From: an uncultured Ruminococcus sp.
Lineage (GTDB): Bacteria > Bacillota > Clostridia > Oscillospirales > Acutalibacteraceae
Direction: 5' to 3'
Length of the DNA stretch: 48,340 bases
Assembly (NCBI GenBank): GCA_902768825.1
Contig: CACXMR010000021.1
Coordinates: forward strand, 1-48,340
The position numbers and the translations under genes are program-made. Position 1 is the first letter of the stretch. Every line of letters begins with the position of its first letter. Shown here piece by piece: positions 39,267 through 47,288 of the stretch. Under the pieces are notes generated by a model. It was not told the origin of the DNA and searched no databases. It was given only the letters and a program-made list of their open reading frames with translations.

Positions 39267-39938
39267 TTATGAAGTCTTTTGCGATGCGGTGAAGAACAAA
39301 CCAAATTCAACAGTAGGCTCGGGAGAGAGTCTATAGTTTGCCTCATTGCCGACTTCCTCAGGCATCCTGATTATAATAGCCATATACTTGGTGCTCTTAG
39401 CATCAAGGCTGAGCTTCTCCGTCTTGTACTGAGCCGGAGATGCATACTGGTTTAACGGGTCGTTTGCATAAGCCACTGCAGCACTTCTTGTGTCGGGCAT
39501 GCCAACCATTGCGTCAAGCCCTGCCTCGGTGTCTGCATAGACAACGCCGAACTTGATATAATCCTGAAGATTGAAGAGCTCACCCAAAGCGTTAGTAGCC
39601 TGAACAAAGCTGGTAACCTGCAGCGCAACATCAAAATCAAATGCAAGTGTACCCTTGTTCTCGACCTTGAAATACTGCACCTTAGTGTAGCCTGGCTCAT
39701 ACCTGTCACTTTCATTAAAGACTACAGTATCCTGCTCGATCTTCTTATAATCACCTGAATCCTGCTTGTAAGACACCTCAAGCTCGAACTCTCCGAAATG
39801 GAACACGTTCTTAAGCTCGGGAGAGGTATCCTTGAACCACGCTATTGAAGTACCCGTACCGAGCATAAGCCAAAGCATCATCAAGATAAGACTGAGAGAA
39901 AAAGCAATCCTCTTGAAAGGCTTATATGATTTTGACAT
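39267..39938 (-). CDS. SipW-dependent-type fibre subunit (223 aa)
   Basis: MSKSYKPFKRIAFSLSLIL and the following helix end in GTGTSIAWFKDTSPELKNVF, a typical SipW-dependent signal. The mature domain has the family signs: FGEFELEVSYKQ, DRYEPGYTKVQYFKVENKG and LAFDFDVALQV, then a C-terminal YMAIIIRMPEEVGNEANY block. This block also occurs in the 826-aa protein (VVALVIYMPETVGNKAMY) and, less exactly, in the 544-aa protein (LVLVMREEAGNEYQNL). It is thus a paralogue of the N-terminal half of those proteins without the beta-helix. AAGGGAGGG precedes ATG. Size and simplicity make it a good candidate for a polymer-forming subunit. Confidence 0.82.
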   Translation of the reverse strand: MSKSYKPFKRIAFSLSLILMMLWLMLGTGTSIAWFKDTSPELKNVFHFGEFELEVSYKQDSGDYKKIEQDTVVFNESDRYEPGYTKVQYFKVENKGTLAFDFDVALQVTSFVQATNALGELFNLQDYIKFGVVYADTEAGLDAMVGMPDTRSAAVAYANDPLNQYASPAQYKTEKLSLDAKSTKYMAIIIRMPEEVGNEANYRLSPEPTVEFGLFFTASQKTS

Positions 39939-39962
39939 GCTTATTCCCTCCCATTAAAATTT

Positions 39963-40634
39963 CTATTCATTAAAACACACATTTTGATTTTTACTCTTTT
40001 TAAGGACTAAAACCAGAAGAACTGCTACTGCAGCACCTGAGACTGCCACAATGCCGATGGGCAATGCACTGTTATCGCCGGTCTTGGGCGGCGGTACAGG
40101 ATCGGATGACTCAACGGGAAGCTCCTCAGCCTTGAATTCCCAGGTGATCCTGCCGATGCTGTTGGCATAACGGTTATCAAGATCAGTCGGTACACTCAGC
40201 ACCAGATCGAGGTCAACCGTACCGCCGGAATAGAGTGTTCCGAGGTAGATCCAGCCGTCATTATCCGCAGTAAACGCCGAGTCACCATTAAACATATAGG
40301 GCATTTCATTAGCATCGGACTTGGTAAGTGTAAACATAAGCTTTGAGCAGAAATCCCTTGTAGCGTCGTCAGCTCCCAGAGAGCGCACATAAAGCTTTGC
40401 CTTAACATTCTTAGCCGCATCGTTGCGGACAGTTATCTTCTGAGTGATGTTATCGCCGGGCATTACGTCCTTGAAGTTACTGAACAGATCGGTGGGAGAG
40501 TAGCTGCTGCCGGGTGCGAACACGAAGTCACCCGCACTGCCAAGGTAATCCACATTACTGTCGGCAGCATAAACAGCGGTCACTGCAAAGAGGAGAGCAA
40601 ACAGAAGCACAAGCACCGTAGTTATCTTTTTCAT
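39963..40634 (-). CDS. Secreted protein with PPKTGD cell-wall sorting signal, likely fibre anchor
   Basis: About 223 aa from ATG 40634; GTG 40643 lies within the ribosome binding site. The N-terminus is a normal signal peptide (MKKITTVLVLLFALLFAVTAVYA), not SipW-type. The mature domain (FVFAPGSSYSPTDLFSNF; VMPGDNITQKITVRND) is a beta-sandwich of the kind found in basal proteins of SipW-dependent loci. The C-terminus PVPPPKTGDNSALPIGI, a hydrophobic stretch and LKKSKNQN form a sortase signal with PPKTGD instead of LPXTG. This is the only covalent wall-anchor protein in fibre operon 2, so it may tether the fibre. The class C sortase at 16.4-17.4 kb or a sortase elsewhere would have to recognise it. 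Confidence 0.8.
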   Translation of the reverse strand: MKKITTVLVLLFALLFAVTAVYAADSNVDYLGSAGDFVFAPGSSYSPTDLFSNFKDVMPGDNITQKITVRNDAAKNVKAKLYVRSLGADDATRDFCSKLMFTLTKSDANEMPYMFNGDSAFTADNDGWIYLGTLYSGGTVDLDLVLSVPTDLDNRYANSIGRITWEFKAEELPVESSDPVPPPKTGDNSALPIGIVAVSGAAVAVLLVLVLKKSKNQNVCFNE

Positions 40635-40646
40635 TCTGTTCACCTC

Positions 40647-41210
40647 TTATTCTGCGGGCCAACCGCTGACGTTGAAATAATCCGTGCCGGTGACAGGATT
40701 ATTCTCGCTCTGGACAGCCTGAGCATCCACGGTCAGAGACAGGGTCCTGCCGATAAAGCTATTATCGACATTCGCACCGACTATCTCAACATGCGAGAAC
40801 ACCTCAGGTGTGATTTCGCCGGGCTGGAGGATGCCGTTATAGTAGTACCAGCCGTCGTGAGCCATCCAGTCCTTCTCGTTAATATTCAGTTTAAAGCAAT
40901 CCTCTGGGGGCACCTCATCGGAAGACCCACCATAGACAAGTCTGACACGCAGGTAGAAGGGATGACCGCAAACATTCTCTATGGTAACGCACTTACCCAC
41001 CACATCGCCGGGCATCACATAGACACCCTCGGCAGGAAAGTCGTTACCCTGATCGGTTTTTTCGTGGATCCTGAGCTTCAGCTCACCGGAGGTCACAATG
41101 TTTTCGGCGGTACCCACGGAAGAATAATAGGCTATAGTTTCCTGCATAACCAGTGAGAGCACTATCGCGATCAGTGAGATCACAACCAGTCTGATCTTAA
41201 ATTTTCTCAT
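40647..41210 (-). CDS. SipW-dependent-type fibre subunit (187 aa)
   Basis: Start ATG 41210 follows AAAGGAGG; the frame extends upstream to 41312, but that part overlaps a GC-rich hairpin and looks non-coding. The signal MRKFKIRLVVISLIAIVLSL ends in ETIAYYSSVGTAENIVTSG, SipW-type with AYY. The mature region has LKLRIHEKT, VYVMPGDVVGKCVTIEN and the GWYYYNGILQPGEITPEVF block, which matches the GYFYYSGLLQPGDSTEDLF block of the 248-aa protein in fibre locus 1. This shows that the two loci share subunit types. The end DAQAVQSENN is close to the ADAVQSKN of the 230-aa subunit. It lies 12 bp before the anchor protein gene. Confidence 0.8.
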   Translation of the reverse strand: MRKFKIRLVVISLIAIVLSLVMQETIAYYSSVGTAENIVTSGELKLRIHEKTDQGNDFPAEGVYVMPGDVVGKCVTIENVCGHPFYLRVRLVYGGSSDEVPPEDCFKLNINEKDWMAHDGWYYYNGILQPGEITPEVFSHVEIVGANVDNSFIGRTLSLTVDAQAVQSENNPVTGTDYFNVSGWPAE

Positions 41211-41278
41211 TGTGCAGCCTCCTTTCGACATTATACAGGTTATCAAAGAACACAAGACCCGCTTATGTCCTTTGATAA

Positions 41279-41306
41279 CCCCCCACCCCGGGTGGGGTGG
41301 GAGATT
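41279..41306. other. GC-rich hairpin inside fibre operon 2
   Basis: A CCCCACCCC/GGGGTGGGG palindrome lies between the 544-aa and 187-aa genes, without a T run. It resembles the hairpin after the operon (35974-35999) and may stabilise or partially terminate the mRNA. Confidence 0.5.
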
Positions 41307-41343
41307 AGTCAACGCTTAAAAATCACTAAAACAATGACAGCTA

Positions 41344-42978
41344 TCAGTTAGCATAGACATTATTGTAATTGATAGCATTTTCGTTGCCAATAATGAACTT
41401 CTCTGTATTTGCACCTGTGCAGTTGAATGTACCACCCTGAACGTTGATGCTGATCTTTGCCAAGTCTTCATCACTATTGTTCTGCGGGTTGATCTGGTAC
41501 AGCGGTACATAACCGTTGATGGTACCACCATATACATTGACACTGATCGGGAGCTTCGTTGTATGCTGAGATACACCAATACCAGCACCCTGTGTAGTTG
41601 TGCCACTTCCATTCGGATGAGCGCTTACCGGTGAAGCGGTTGCAGTAATTGTAGCACCCTCGTAAACATTCAATGCACCAGCACGAACCTCAACACCAGT
41701 ACCACCAGTTACACTTGAACCATCCATCAGGTTAACAGTAGCCTTACCATTTACAGCAATACCGATGCTTTTACCATCATCGGAACCACCATTAACTTTA
41801 CCATAGACGTTGACAACAGAGTTGCCTTCCTTCAGCAGACCGTTTACAAAGATGTTACCATCAACGATACCATACATATCAACAACAATATTAGATGCAT
41901 TTCCGTCATCAGCATTAAAGAGTGTGATACCCCAATCGCCGGTAATTGTTACATTTTCAGCGATTGTAACCTTTGTTACGTCATCAGCAGCGTTAGGCCA
42001 AATCATGAGACCCTGAGCTCCAGCGTTAGTGATTTTACCATTAGAAACTGTGACATCACCATAATATACTCTAACGCCCTTGCTCAAATCGTTACCACCG
42101 AGGTCAAGATCAAAATGCTTGCCATTATTAACAACTATCGGGTCGGTAATTTCGGTATTAGGTGCAAGTACCACCTTACCACCATCAACAACATTCTTGA
42201 TTGCATCCTTGAGATCAGCCTGGCTAGATACAGTTATAGCAGGCGCATCCTTATCATACTGATTATCGAATGTATCAATCTCATAGGTGTACTGAGTAGC
42301 AAAGATGCTTACATCGAACTCAGGAATAGAAAGATTCTGATACTCATTGCCAGCTTCTTCTCTCATAACAAGCACGAGAGTAGCAAAGTCGTCTGTATCT
42401 GCCTTATCAGGTTCGGGCTTAGCTTCTTGCGGAATAAGAGTATCTTCCATCTTGAAATTAGCATTGCCGGCAAAAGCATCCTTCAGAGTGCCGAGCTTGC
42501 GAAGCTTAACTGCCTCGCCGCTGTCAGTTGTACCCTCCATGCTCTGAACATCAAGAATCTGAGCAGTGGTAGGACGAGTAGGATCAACTGCAGGCTTTGC
42601 AATTTCGCCAGGAGCGTAGTAAACGTCTATTGCCTCTGCAAGCTTAGCGTTCTTTATATCGCCTTTGCTTGTGAAATTGAGTGTATACTTGAGGGCAAGG
42701 TTTCCATCTGTTGTAACCTTCAGATTGTTCCATGAAACATATCCGGGTTCCCATCTATCATATGTATATATAGCCTTGCCATCAACTGACTCATACACAC
42801 CATCAGTATTCTTTGCCATAAAATCAATGCTGAGCTTACCTGAAACGATCTTGTTTCCAGTAGAAACAGCGCTATCTGTAAACCACGCATAAGATGTACC
42901 GATCAGCATGGAGGTGCAAACAGCTACTGAAAGAAGGCTGGCGAGTATCGCCTTTTTTGTAACTCTCTTTTCTTTCAT
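41344..42978 (-). CDS. SipW-dependent-type surface protein with predicted beta-helix tail (544 aa)
   Basis: Signal MKEKRVTKKAILASLLSVAV..LIGTSYAWFTDSAVSTGNKI is a clear SipW-dependent signal. The camelysin-like domain covers about residues 40-250 (SGKLSIDFMAKN; YDRWEPGYVSWNNLKV; ATQYTYEID). From about 255 the sequence is a repetitive beta-helix (DLDLGGNDLSKGVRVYYGDV; VTIAENVTITGDWGITLFN; VNVYGKVNGG) similar in kind to the tail of the 826-aa protein. It ends without any anchor motif. TTAGGAGGG precedes ATG. It lies between the 230-aa and 187-aa genes in fibre operon 2. A role as an exposed glycan-binding or structural subunit is inferred from the fold only. Confidence 0.8.
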   Translation of the reverse strand: MKEKRVTKKAILASLLSVAVCTSMLIGTSYAWFTDSAVSTGNKIVSGKLSIDFMAKNTDGVYESVDGKAIYTYDRWEPGYVSWNNLKVTTDGNLALKYTLNFTSKGDIKNAKLAEAIDVYYAPGEIAKPAVDPTRPTTAQILDVQSMEGTTDSGEAVKLRKLGTLKDAFAGNANFKMEDTLIPQEAKPEPDKADTDDFATLVLVMREEAGNEYQNLSIPEFDVSIFATQYTYEIDTFDNQYDKDAPAITVSSQADLKDAIKNVVDGGKVVLAPNTEITDPIVVNNGKHFDLDLGGNDLSKGVRVYYGDVTVSNGKITNAGAQGLMIWPNAADDVTKVTIAENVTITGDWGITLFNADDGNASNIVVDMYGIVDGNIFVNGLLKEGNSVVNVYGKVNGGSDDGKSIGIAVNGKATVNLMDGSSVTGGTGVEVRAGALNVYEGATITATASPVSAHPNGSGTTTQGAGIGVSQHTTKLPISVNVYGGTINGYVPLYQINPQNNSDEDLAKISINVQGGTFNCTGANTEKFIIGNENAINYNNVYAN

Positions 42979-43075
42979 TTTATTTCCCTCCTAAGGAATT
43001 TTGTTTTTGACAGAATATACTGTCTTTTGTCGTTCTCGACAGCATACGCTGTCATTAAGCCGAAAGGGGATACGA

Positions 43076-43768
43076 TCAAGAATTCTTCTCAACAGTGTTG
43101 AAAGCATCGACTGCTGCCAGATAGCCAGCCTTGCCACTGCCAAGGTTCTTTGACTGTACTGCGTCTGCTACGATCTTGACAGTGAAATCGCCATCGAACG
43201 ACTGGGCGATCTCCTTAGTAACATCGTCAGGAATCTTAACAGCTGTGAATACCTGGTTTACAGCATCAGGCTCAACTTCACTGTTACCATAAAGTACATA
43301 CACGAATGCATCAGCAGCCGAATCGTACCTACTGGGAGTGTCAGCATCAACCTTCCAGAATTCACCGTTAAATCCTTCAACGATATCAGCAAGATCAGGA
43401 ACAGATGTTGTGCTGGGCTCCATGCCAAGCATTGATCTCCATGCAGCTCCCTCTGTAACAGTTACAGTAACACGCTGATACTGAGCGACATTACCTGTGT
43501 TCTCGACGTTAACGTCCTTATCGCAGGTATCACCGGGCTGCAGCTCGTCGTATGTATGACCGGACTGCTCCTTGTCATTGCCAGGAACCTTCTCCCATAC
43601 ATCTACGGCAAAGGTAGGATCATGCTCCTCGTCTTCAGATGAAACGATCTTGAAAGTATTCTCTACCTTGTCCTGAGCTGAGAACCAAGCGATTGTGCCC
43701 ATGGAGATGATGGCTGCCATGCTCACTACAAGCGCACCAACCAACACCTTTTTCTTGGTGTTCTTCAT
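43076..43768 (-). CDS. SipW-dependent-type fibre subunit, BsaA-like (230 aa)
   Basis: MKNTKKKVLVGALVVSMAAI ends in MGTIAWFSAQDKVENTFKIV, close to the BsaA/TasA junction. The mature part contains TFAVDVWEKV, the conserved ELQPGDTCDKDVNVENTGNV strand pair, QYQRVTVTV, a central AFVYVLYGNSEVEPDAVNQVFTAVKIPDDV region, and late VKIVADAVQSKNL. Its length (~230 aa) and single-domain make-up fit the main polymerising subunits of this family. It directly follows the two signal peptidases, as tasA follows sipW in Bacillus. GAGGATAATC precedes ATG. A good candidate for the major fibre protein of locus 2. Confidence 0.83.
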   Translation of the reverse strand: MKNTKKKVLVGALVVSMAAIISMGTIAWFSAQDKVENTFKIVSSEDEEHDPTFAVDVWEKVPGNDKEQSGHTYDELQPGDTCDKDVNVENTGNVAQYQRVTVTVTEGAAWRSMLGMEPSTTSVPDLADIVEGFNGEFWKVDADTPSRYDSAADAFVYVLYGNSEVEPDAVNQVFTAVKIPDDVTKEIAQSFDGDFTVKIVADAVQSKNLGSGKAGYLAAVDAFNTVEKNS

Positions 43769-43864
43769 CAGATTATCCTCCTTTCTTCAGTATTTTATAT
43801 TTCAAATCATGCCGTTAGGCTATGCTTTTGGGCATTGATTGGAAATCTGATTAACGGGTCTCCC

Positions 43865-44542
43865 CTACTTGTCCTCCGGCTCGCTTATCTTCGTGCGGGC
43901 CCCCTGAGGCTCTTCTGCCTTGACAGTCTCTGTGCTGTCTGTCGTCTCGCTGACATCGGCTGCAGCTTTTTCCGGCTCTTCCTTTGGCAATGCGCCCTCT
44001 GTGGTCGCTCCCTCCGTCAGGGCCGCTGCTTCCCTCTCAGCAGACTTCTTCTTTGCCCTCTTTACTATGTCGGGCAGGAATACTATAAATATCAGCACAC
44101 AGCAGATTCCTATGGTAATATACATTCCCGGCGGGTTCTGTATGAAATCAGATACATATCCCAGCATCGGTATGCGGAACTGCGGCACACCTATCACATT
44201 GTTAAAATGTACCGGCGAGGAATCAATGGTCTGGTTTGCGTCGCCCTTTGTGTAGATGTGACTGTTTTCGGCGTCGATCCTCACAACTCTGTGGGTCGCT
44301 ACCACTAAGTCCTCATTCAGCACGAAAGTTATCGGGTCGCCCACCTGTATCTCGCTCGGCGGCACGCTCTTGACATATATCAGATCGCCTACATTATATG
44401 CCGGCGACATACTGCCTGATATTACATTAAACACTCTGAAACCAAGCAGTCTTGATCCCATCAGGAATATTGCTATCAGCACTATCAATATTACAAGCAC
44501 CGTACTGATAACGCTCCAAATTTTGAGCAGCTTCATCTTCAT
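43865..44542 (-). CDS. sipW: SipW-like type I signal peptidase, fibre locus 2
   Basis: This 225-aa protein has an N-terminal helix (VISTVLVILIVLIAIFLM), then catalytic-Ser box VISGSMSPAYNVGDLIYVK, catalytic-His box LVVATHRVVRID, and IYTKGDANQTID. IPMLGYVSDFIQ and a C-terminal membrane helix (MYITIGICCVLIFIVFL) follow. Ser-His chemistry and box order match Bacillus SipW. The final ~60 residues are Glu/Ala/Thr-rich and acidic, predicted to sit in the cytoplasm. Of the four peptidases in the window this one, next to a BsaA-like subunit, is closest to the classical sipW-tasA arrangement. It starts 3 bp after the upstream peptidase gene, so they are probably made together. Confidence 0.9.
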   Translation of the reverse strand: MKMKLLKIWSVISTVLVILIVLIAIFLMGSRLLGFRVFNVISGSMSPAYNVGDLIYVKSVPPSEIQVGDPITFVLNEDLVVATHRVVRIDAENSHIYTKGDANQTIDSSPVHFNNVIGVPQFRIPMLGYVSDFIQNPPGMYITIGICCVLIFIVFLPDIVKRAKKKSAEREAAALTEGATTEGALPKEEPEKAAADVSETTDSTETVKAEEPQGARTKISEPEDK

Positions 44543-44545
44543 GGC

Positions 44546-45427
44546 TTACACCTCATCTGTACTGCTCTCCGGCTTTACAGGCTCGTCCTTTGCCTCTGCA
44601 GCCTCGTCCTTGCTTTCACTTGCAGGATATTCGGTCTTACCTGTAGCGACCTCCTGTGAAGCTTCCGAACTTGACACAGCTCCGGCTGTTTCAGTAGCAG
44701 CCACCTGACCGTCAAGCTTTGCCTTCAGTTCCTTCAGCTCTGCAAGTATCTGTTCATTCTTCTCTCGCTCGGTAGCAAGCTGGTCTCTTTCGGTCTGCAT
44801 ATCGTCAAGCTGCTGCTTCTTATACTTCCTGAACAGCATGAAGCACCTTACACCCTGATAGATTATCAGAATCATGAAGGGGATGAAAATGCAGATAATG
44901 TAACCTGCAGGGGTCTTCATGAAATTGAAGAAATACCCAAGCTTAGGAATCTTGTTCTCATACTTGCCGAGAACGTACATATAAGTAACGATAGTCTCGT
45001 CATCCGTGTCGGTAGTGGTACCATAGGTGACAAAACCCGGGTTTCCTCTTGCGTCGGTGGTGAGCTTCCTGATCTTATGGGTCACGGTCTCGCCAAAGCT
45101 TGCGCCGTTTTGGGAGATGTAGGTTATGATGTCGCCCTCCTTGAGAGTTGAGGGGTCAACCTCCTTTACCATGATAAGGTCGCCTGCGCTGAAATCTGTC
45201 TTGCTCATTGAATCAGAGTCCACAATATACAGCTTGTAGCCCATGATCTGCCGGTCGTTACGGTTGAACGTATTTACAGAAATGATGGTAAACAGTGTCA
45301 TCAAAACGGCAAATACCACTACAGCCCATACGATAATGTTCTTAATGATATTCAAAGCCTTCTTCAATTTCTTCTCTCCTGACTTCCTCTTTAGATTACC
45401 AGACAATAACGTCTTCTTTTTATTCAA
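44546..45427 (-). CDS. SipW-like type I signal peptidase with coiled-coil tail, first gene of fibre operon 2
   Basis: At 293 aa it is the longest of the four peptidases. Membrane helix IIVWAVVVFAVLMTLFTII is followed by VDSDSMSKTDFSAGDLIMVK (catalytic Ser) and GETVTHKIRKL (catalytic His). The TKGDAN box of relatives is altered to TYGTTTDTDDE, so one conserved Asp-bearing loop differs. IPKLGYFFNFM, a second helix, and then a heptad-like coiled coil (MQTERDQLATEREKNEQILA) and an acidic tail follow. Start is uncertain: TTG 45427 has a hairpin with AAGGG in its loop upstream, while TTG 45367 (MKKALNIIKN) has AGGAGAG at ideal distance and fits the family better. The altered loop and coiled coil suggest a specialised or partner-binding peptidase. 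Confidence 0.85.
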   Translation of the reverse strand: MNKKKTLLSGNLKRKSGEKKLKKALNIIKNIIVWAVVVFAVLMTLFTIISVNTFNRNDRQIMGYKLYIVDSDSMSKTDFSAGDLIMVKEVDPSTLKEGDIITYISQNGASFGETVTHKIRKLTTDARGNPGFVTYGTTTDTDDETIVTYMYVLGKYENKIPKLGYFFNFMKTPAGYIICIFIPFMILIIYQGVRCFMLFRKYKKQQLDDMQTERDQLATEREKNEQILAELKELKAKLDGQVAATETAGAVSSSEASQEVATGKTEYPASESKDEAAEAKDEPVKPESSTDEV

Positions 45428-45488
45428 AATAACTTGTGAGTCCCTTACTCACACCTCTACGCTAAAGTCCAAATTAAAATCTATGTGT

Positions 45489-45517
45489 ATTCTACCACAT
45501 TCTCCTATTCTATTCAA
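45489..45517 (-). promoter_or_regulatory. Promoter of fibre operon 2
   Basis: Minus-strand TTGAAT (45512-45517) and TAGAAT (45489-45494) are 17 bp apart, start near 45482. Confidence 0.7.
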
Positions 45518-45755
45518 GGGAATATCCATTTTTTGTATACTTTAACAAATACGCATATTGTAATTTGTTAGGGAGTTTTTTACAAATATTTTACTCAGAT
45601 ACGATTATTTATTATAATTCTTGCATAAAATTTTCCGGTTTTTCGCAGTTTTGTGACTGTAAAGTAAAAGACTTGCAGGGATTTTTGTGAAATATTTATA
45701 TATAAGTTAAATCTATTTTTCTCTGAGTATTTTTTGACAAGCTTTCTTTACCCGT
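45518..45755. other. AT-rich intergenic stretch
   Basis: Nothing recognisable is seen between the promoter of fibre operon 2 and the terminator of the neighbouring operon. Confidence 0.6.
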
Positions 45756-45799
45756 CAAAAAACAGCCCGTCAAAAGGATCTGACCTTTCAACGGGCTGC
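45756..45799 (-). terminator. Terminator of the cyclophilin-DUF1295-rhodanese operon
   Basis: On the minus strand AGCCCGTTGAAAGG pairs with CCTTTTGACGGGCT, followed by GTTTTTTG. The stretch 45800-45979 before the rhodanese stop holds a partial copy (45840-45868) of that gene's last codons. Confidence 0.85.
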
Positions 45800-45979
45800 C
45801 GGCTGCAGGAATTGAATAGTTTGTAAGAGTGGATATCAACGCAAACTCGGGACCGGCAGCTTGCCAGCGCAGAGCCTGCCCCATGTGCTTGAGCTGACAC
45901 ATCGTCTGAATTGCTACTTGGCCGATCGCAGTTGATTCTTTCTTCACGCAGACACTAAATTATATCGTCAGAGTGACTT

Positions 45980-46438
45980 TCAGTGCGAACTCGGGTCCGG
46001 CAGCTTGCCGGAGGAAACTACGTCTCCGGTCCAATCGATTATCCCGCCGAACTCAAGTATGCTTGTATAACCCAAATCAGCAAGCTTCCTTGCTGCCTGC
46101 TTGCTCCTGTTGCCGCTTCTGCAATAGACAAGAATAGTCTGGTTTTTATCAGGAAGCTCAGGGATATCAGCATCGCCGATAGTCTCATTTGGGACGCATA
46201 TCGCCCCAGGAATGTGACCCTCTGAATATTCGCTCTTGGTCCTCACGTCAAGTATGATATAACCTGTTTGCTCCTGCATAATCTCCTTAGCTTCCTGCTG
46301 GGTTATCAGACGATATCCGGCACTGACGGAAGCAGAGCTTTCTGACGGGCTTTGAGACGAAACCTGGGCGCTGTTATTTCCTGAACACCCGCAAATCATA
46401 ATACTTATCAGAATAGCCGCAAAAATAATCTTCTTCAT
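45980..46438 (-). CDS. Rhodanese-like lipoprotein
   Basis: About 152 aa from ATG 46438, chosen because AGGA lies at good distance and the upstream residues overlap the previous gene. The signal KKIIFAAILISIMICGCSG ends in a lipobox-like ICGC, so the protein should be a lipid-anchored extracellular protein. A single rhodanese domain follows: TGYIILDVRTKSEYSEGHIPG, then active-site loop VYCRSGNRSKQAA with Cys, and ILEFGGIIDWTGD. Such proteins carry persulfide sulfur or act in extracytoplasmic redox chemistry; the acceptor is unknown. It is the last gene of a three-gene operon, 11 bp after the DUF1295 gene. Functional coupling with that membrane protein is not established. Confidence 0.9.
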   Translation of the reverse strand: MKKIIFAAILISIMICGCSGNNSAQVSSQSPSESSASVSAGYRLITQQEAKEIMQEQTGYIILDVRTKSEYSEGHIPGAICVPNETIGDADIPELPDKNQTILVYCRSGNRSKQAARKLADLGYTSILEFGGIIDWTGDVVSSGKLPDPSSH

Positions 46439-46449
46439 TTTGTTTATCC

Positions 46450-47247
46450 TCATGCAACAAGCCACTTCCATTTTATCACGCTGTAAAGTGGAATAAGCGG
46501 GATAAGTATAGGGGTCTTGTGAAAATACTTCTGATACTCCGGGTCATTGCCATAGGTGCGTGTCTGACGTTCCTCAAGCCTTCTCGCCCCGCTGAACATG
46601 ACGTAGATAATGCCGAGATAGCCGAGAATTGCCAATATCCACTCCAGCGCTCCGGAGTAGATCATTATACCGCCGACAAACACTCCTGTCCATATCAGTA
46701 TCTCGCCGAAATAATTCGGACACCTGACGATCCTGTATAGTCCGGAATCCACAAACCGGGACGGATTCTTTTTCTTTGCCTTGGACTTCTGATAATCTGC
46801 CACGCACTCCATCACAAACCCTAAAAAGCTGATGCTCGTGCCCACAAAAAACAGCGCATCATCGGGAGCAAAGGGCTTTTGTGCCCTGAAAAGCAGCGGG
46901 CAGGTCTGGCAGGCATAGAGAATAGCCGCCGACACCCAGATACAGCATTTAACGCCGATATTCATACCCTTGCCGGATTTTATCTCCTTCTTCATCTTGG
47001 CGTTATAAGCCTTGCTCTTCAGCTCTCTGTAAAGCAGATAGCCTCCCAGTCGCGCGCCGTAGACAGCAAGGATCAGCGCAGTCACAATGGTCATAACGGA
47101 TTCCGTCCTGATATATACGAACAAAACCGTGAGAGCTATAGCGGCTACCGAAAAACCGTAGCCAAGAGAGATAAACCAGACGTATTTTTTGAAGCCAATG
47201 CAGCTGACAAGCAACGCAACTCCAAGAATTATGAAAAGCATCAGCAC
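46450..47247 (-). CDS. DUF1295 / steroid 5-alpha-reductase-like membrane protein
   Basis: This 265-aa integral membrane protein has about seven hydrophobic segments. The C-terminal half has the family marks RFVDSGLYRIVRCPNYFGEI and the late GARRLEERQTRTYGNDPEYQKYF with PILIPLIP. These belong to the DUF1295/isoprenylcysteine methyltransferase-like superfamily, which includes NADPH-dependent lipid or steroid reductases. The exact substrate is unknown; a membrane-lipid or terpenoid reductase is possible. GTG start with GGGGAG 7 nt upstream. It lies 41 bp after the cyclophilin gene and just before the rhodanese lipoprotein. Confidence 0.88.
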   Translation of the reverse strand: MLMLFIILGVALLVSCIGFKKYVWFISLGYGFSVAAIALTVLFVYIRTESVMTIVTALILAVYGARLGGYLLYRELKSKAYNAKMKKEIKSGKGMNIGVKCCIWVSAAILYACQTCPLLFRAQKPFAPDDALFFVGTSISFLGFVMECVADYQKSKAKKKNPSRFVDSGLYRIVRCPNYFGEILIWTGVFVGGIMIYSGALEWILAILGYLGIIYVMFSGARRLEERQTRTYGNDPEYQKYFHKTPILIPLIPLYSVIKWKWLVA

Positions 47248-47288
47248 AGCAACTCTCCCCTTTCAGTTATTTGCCACAATAAGCATTA

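Noticed and set aside
45696-45947. 83-aa minus-strand ORF after the rhodanese gene
   Set aside because: It spans the terminator hairpin and a partial repeat of the rhodanese 3' end, without a ribosome binding site.
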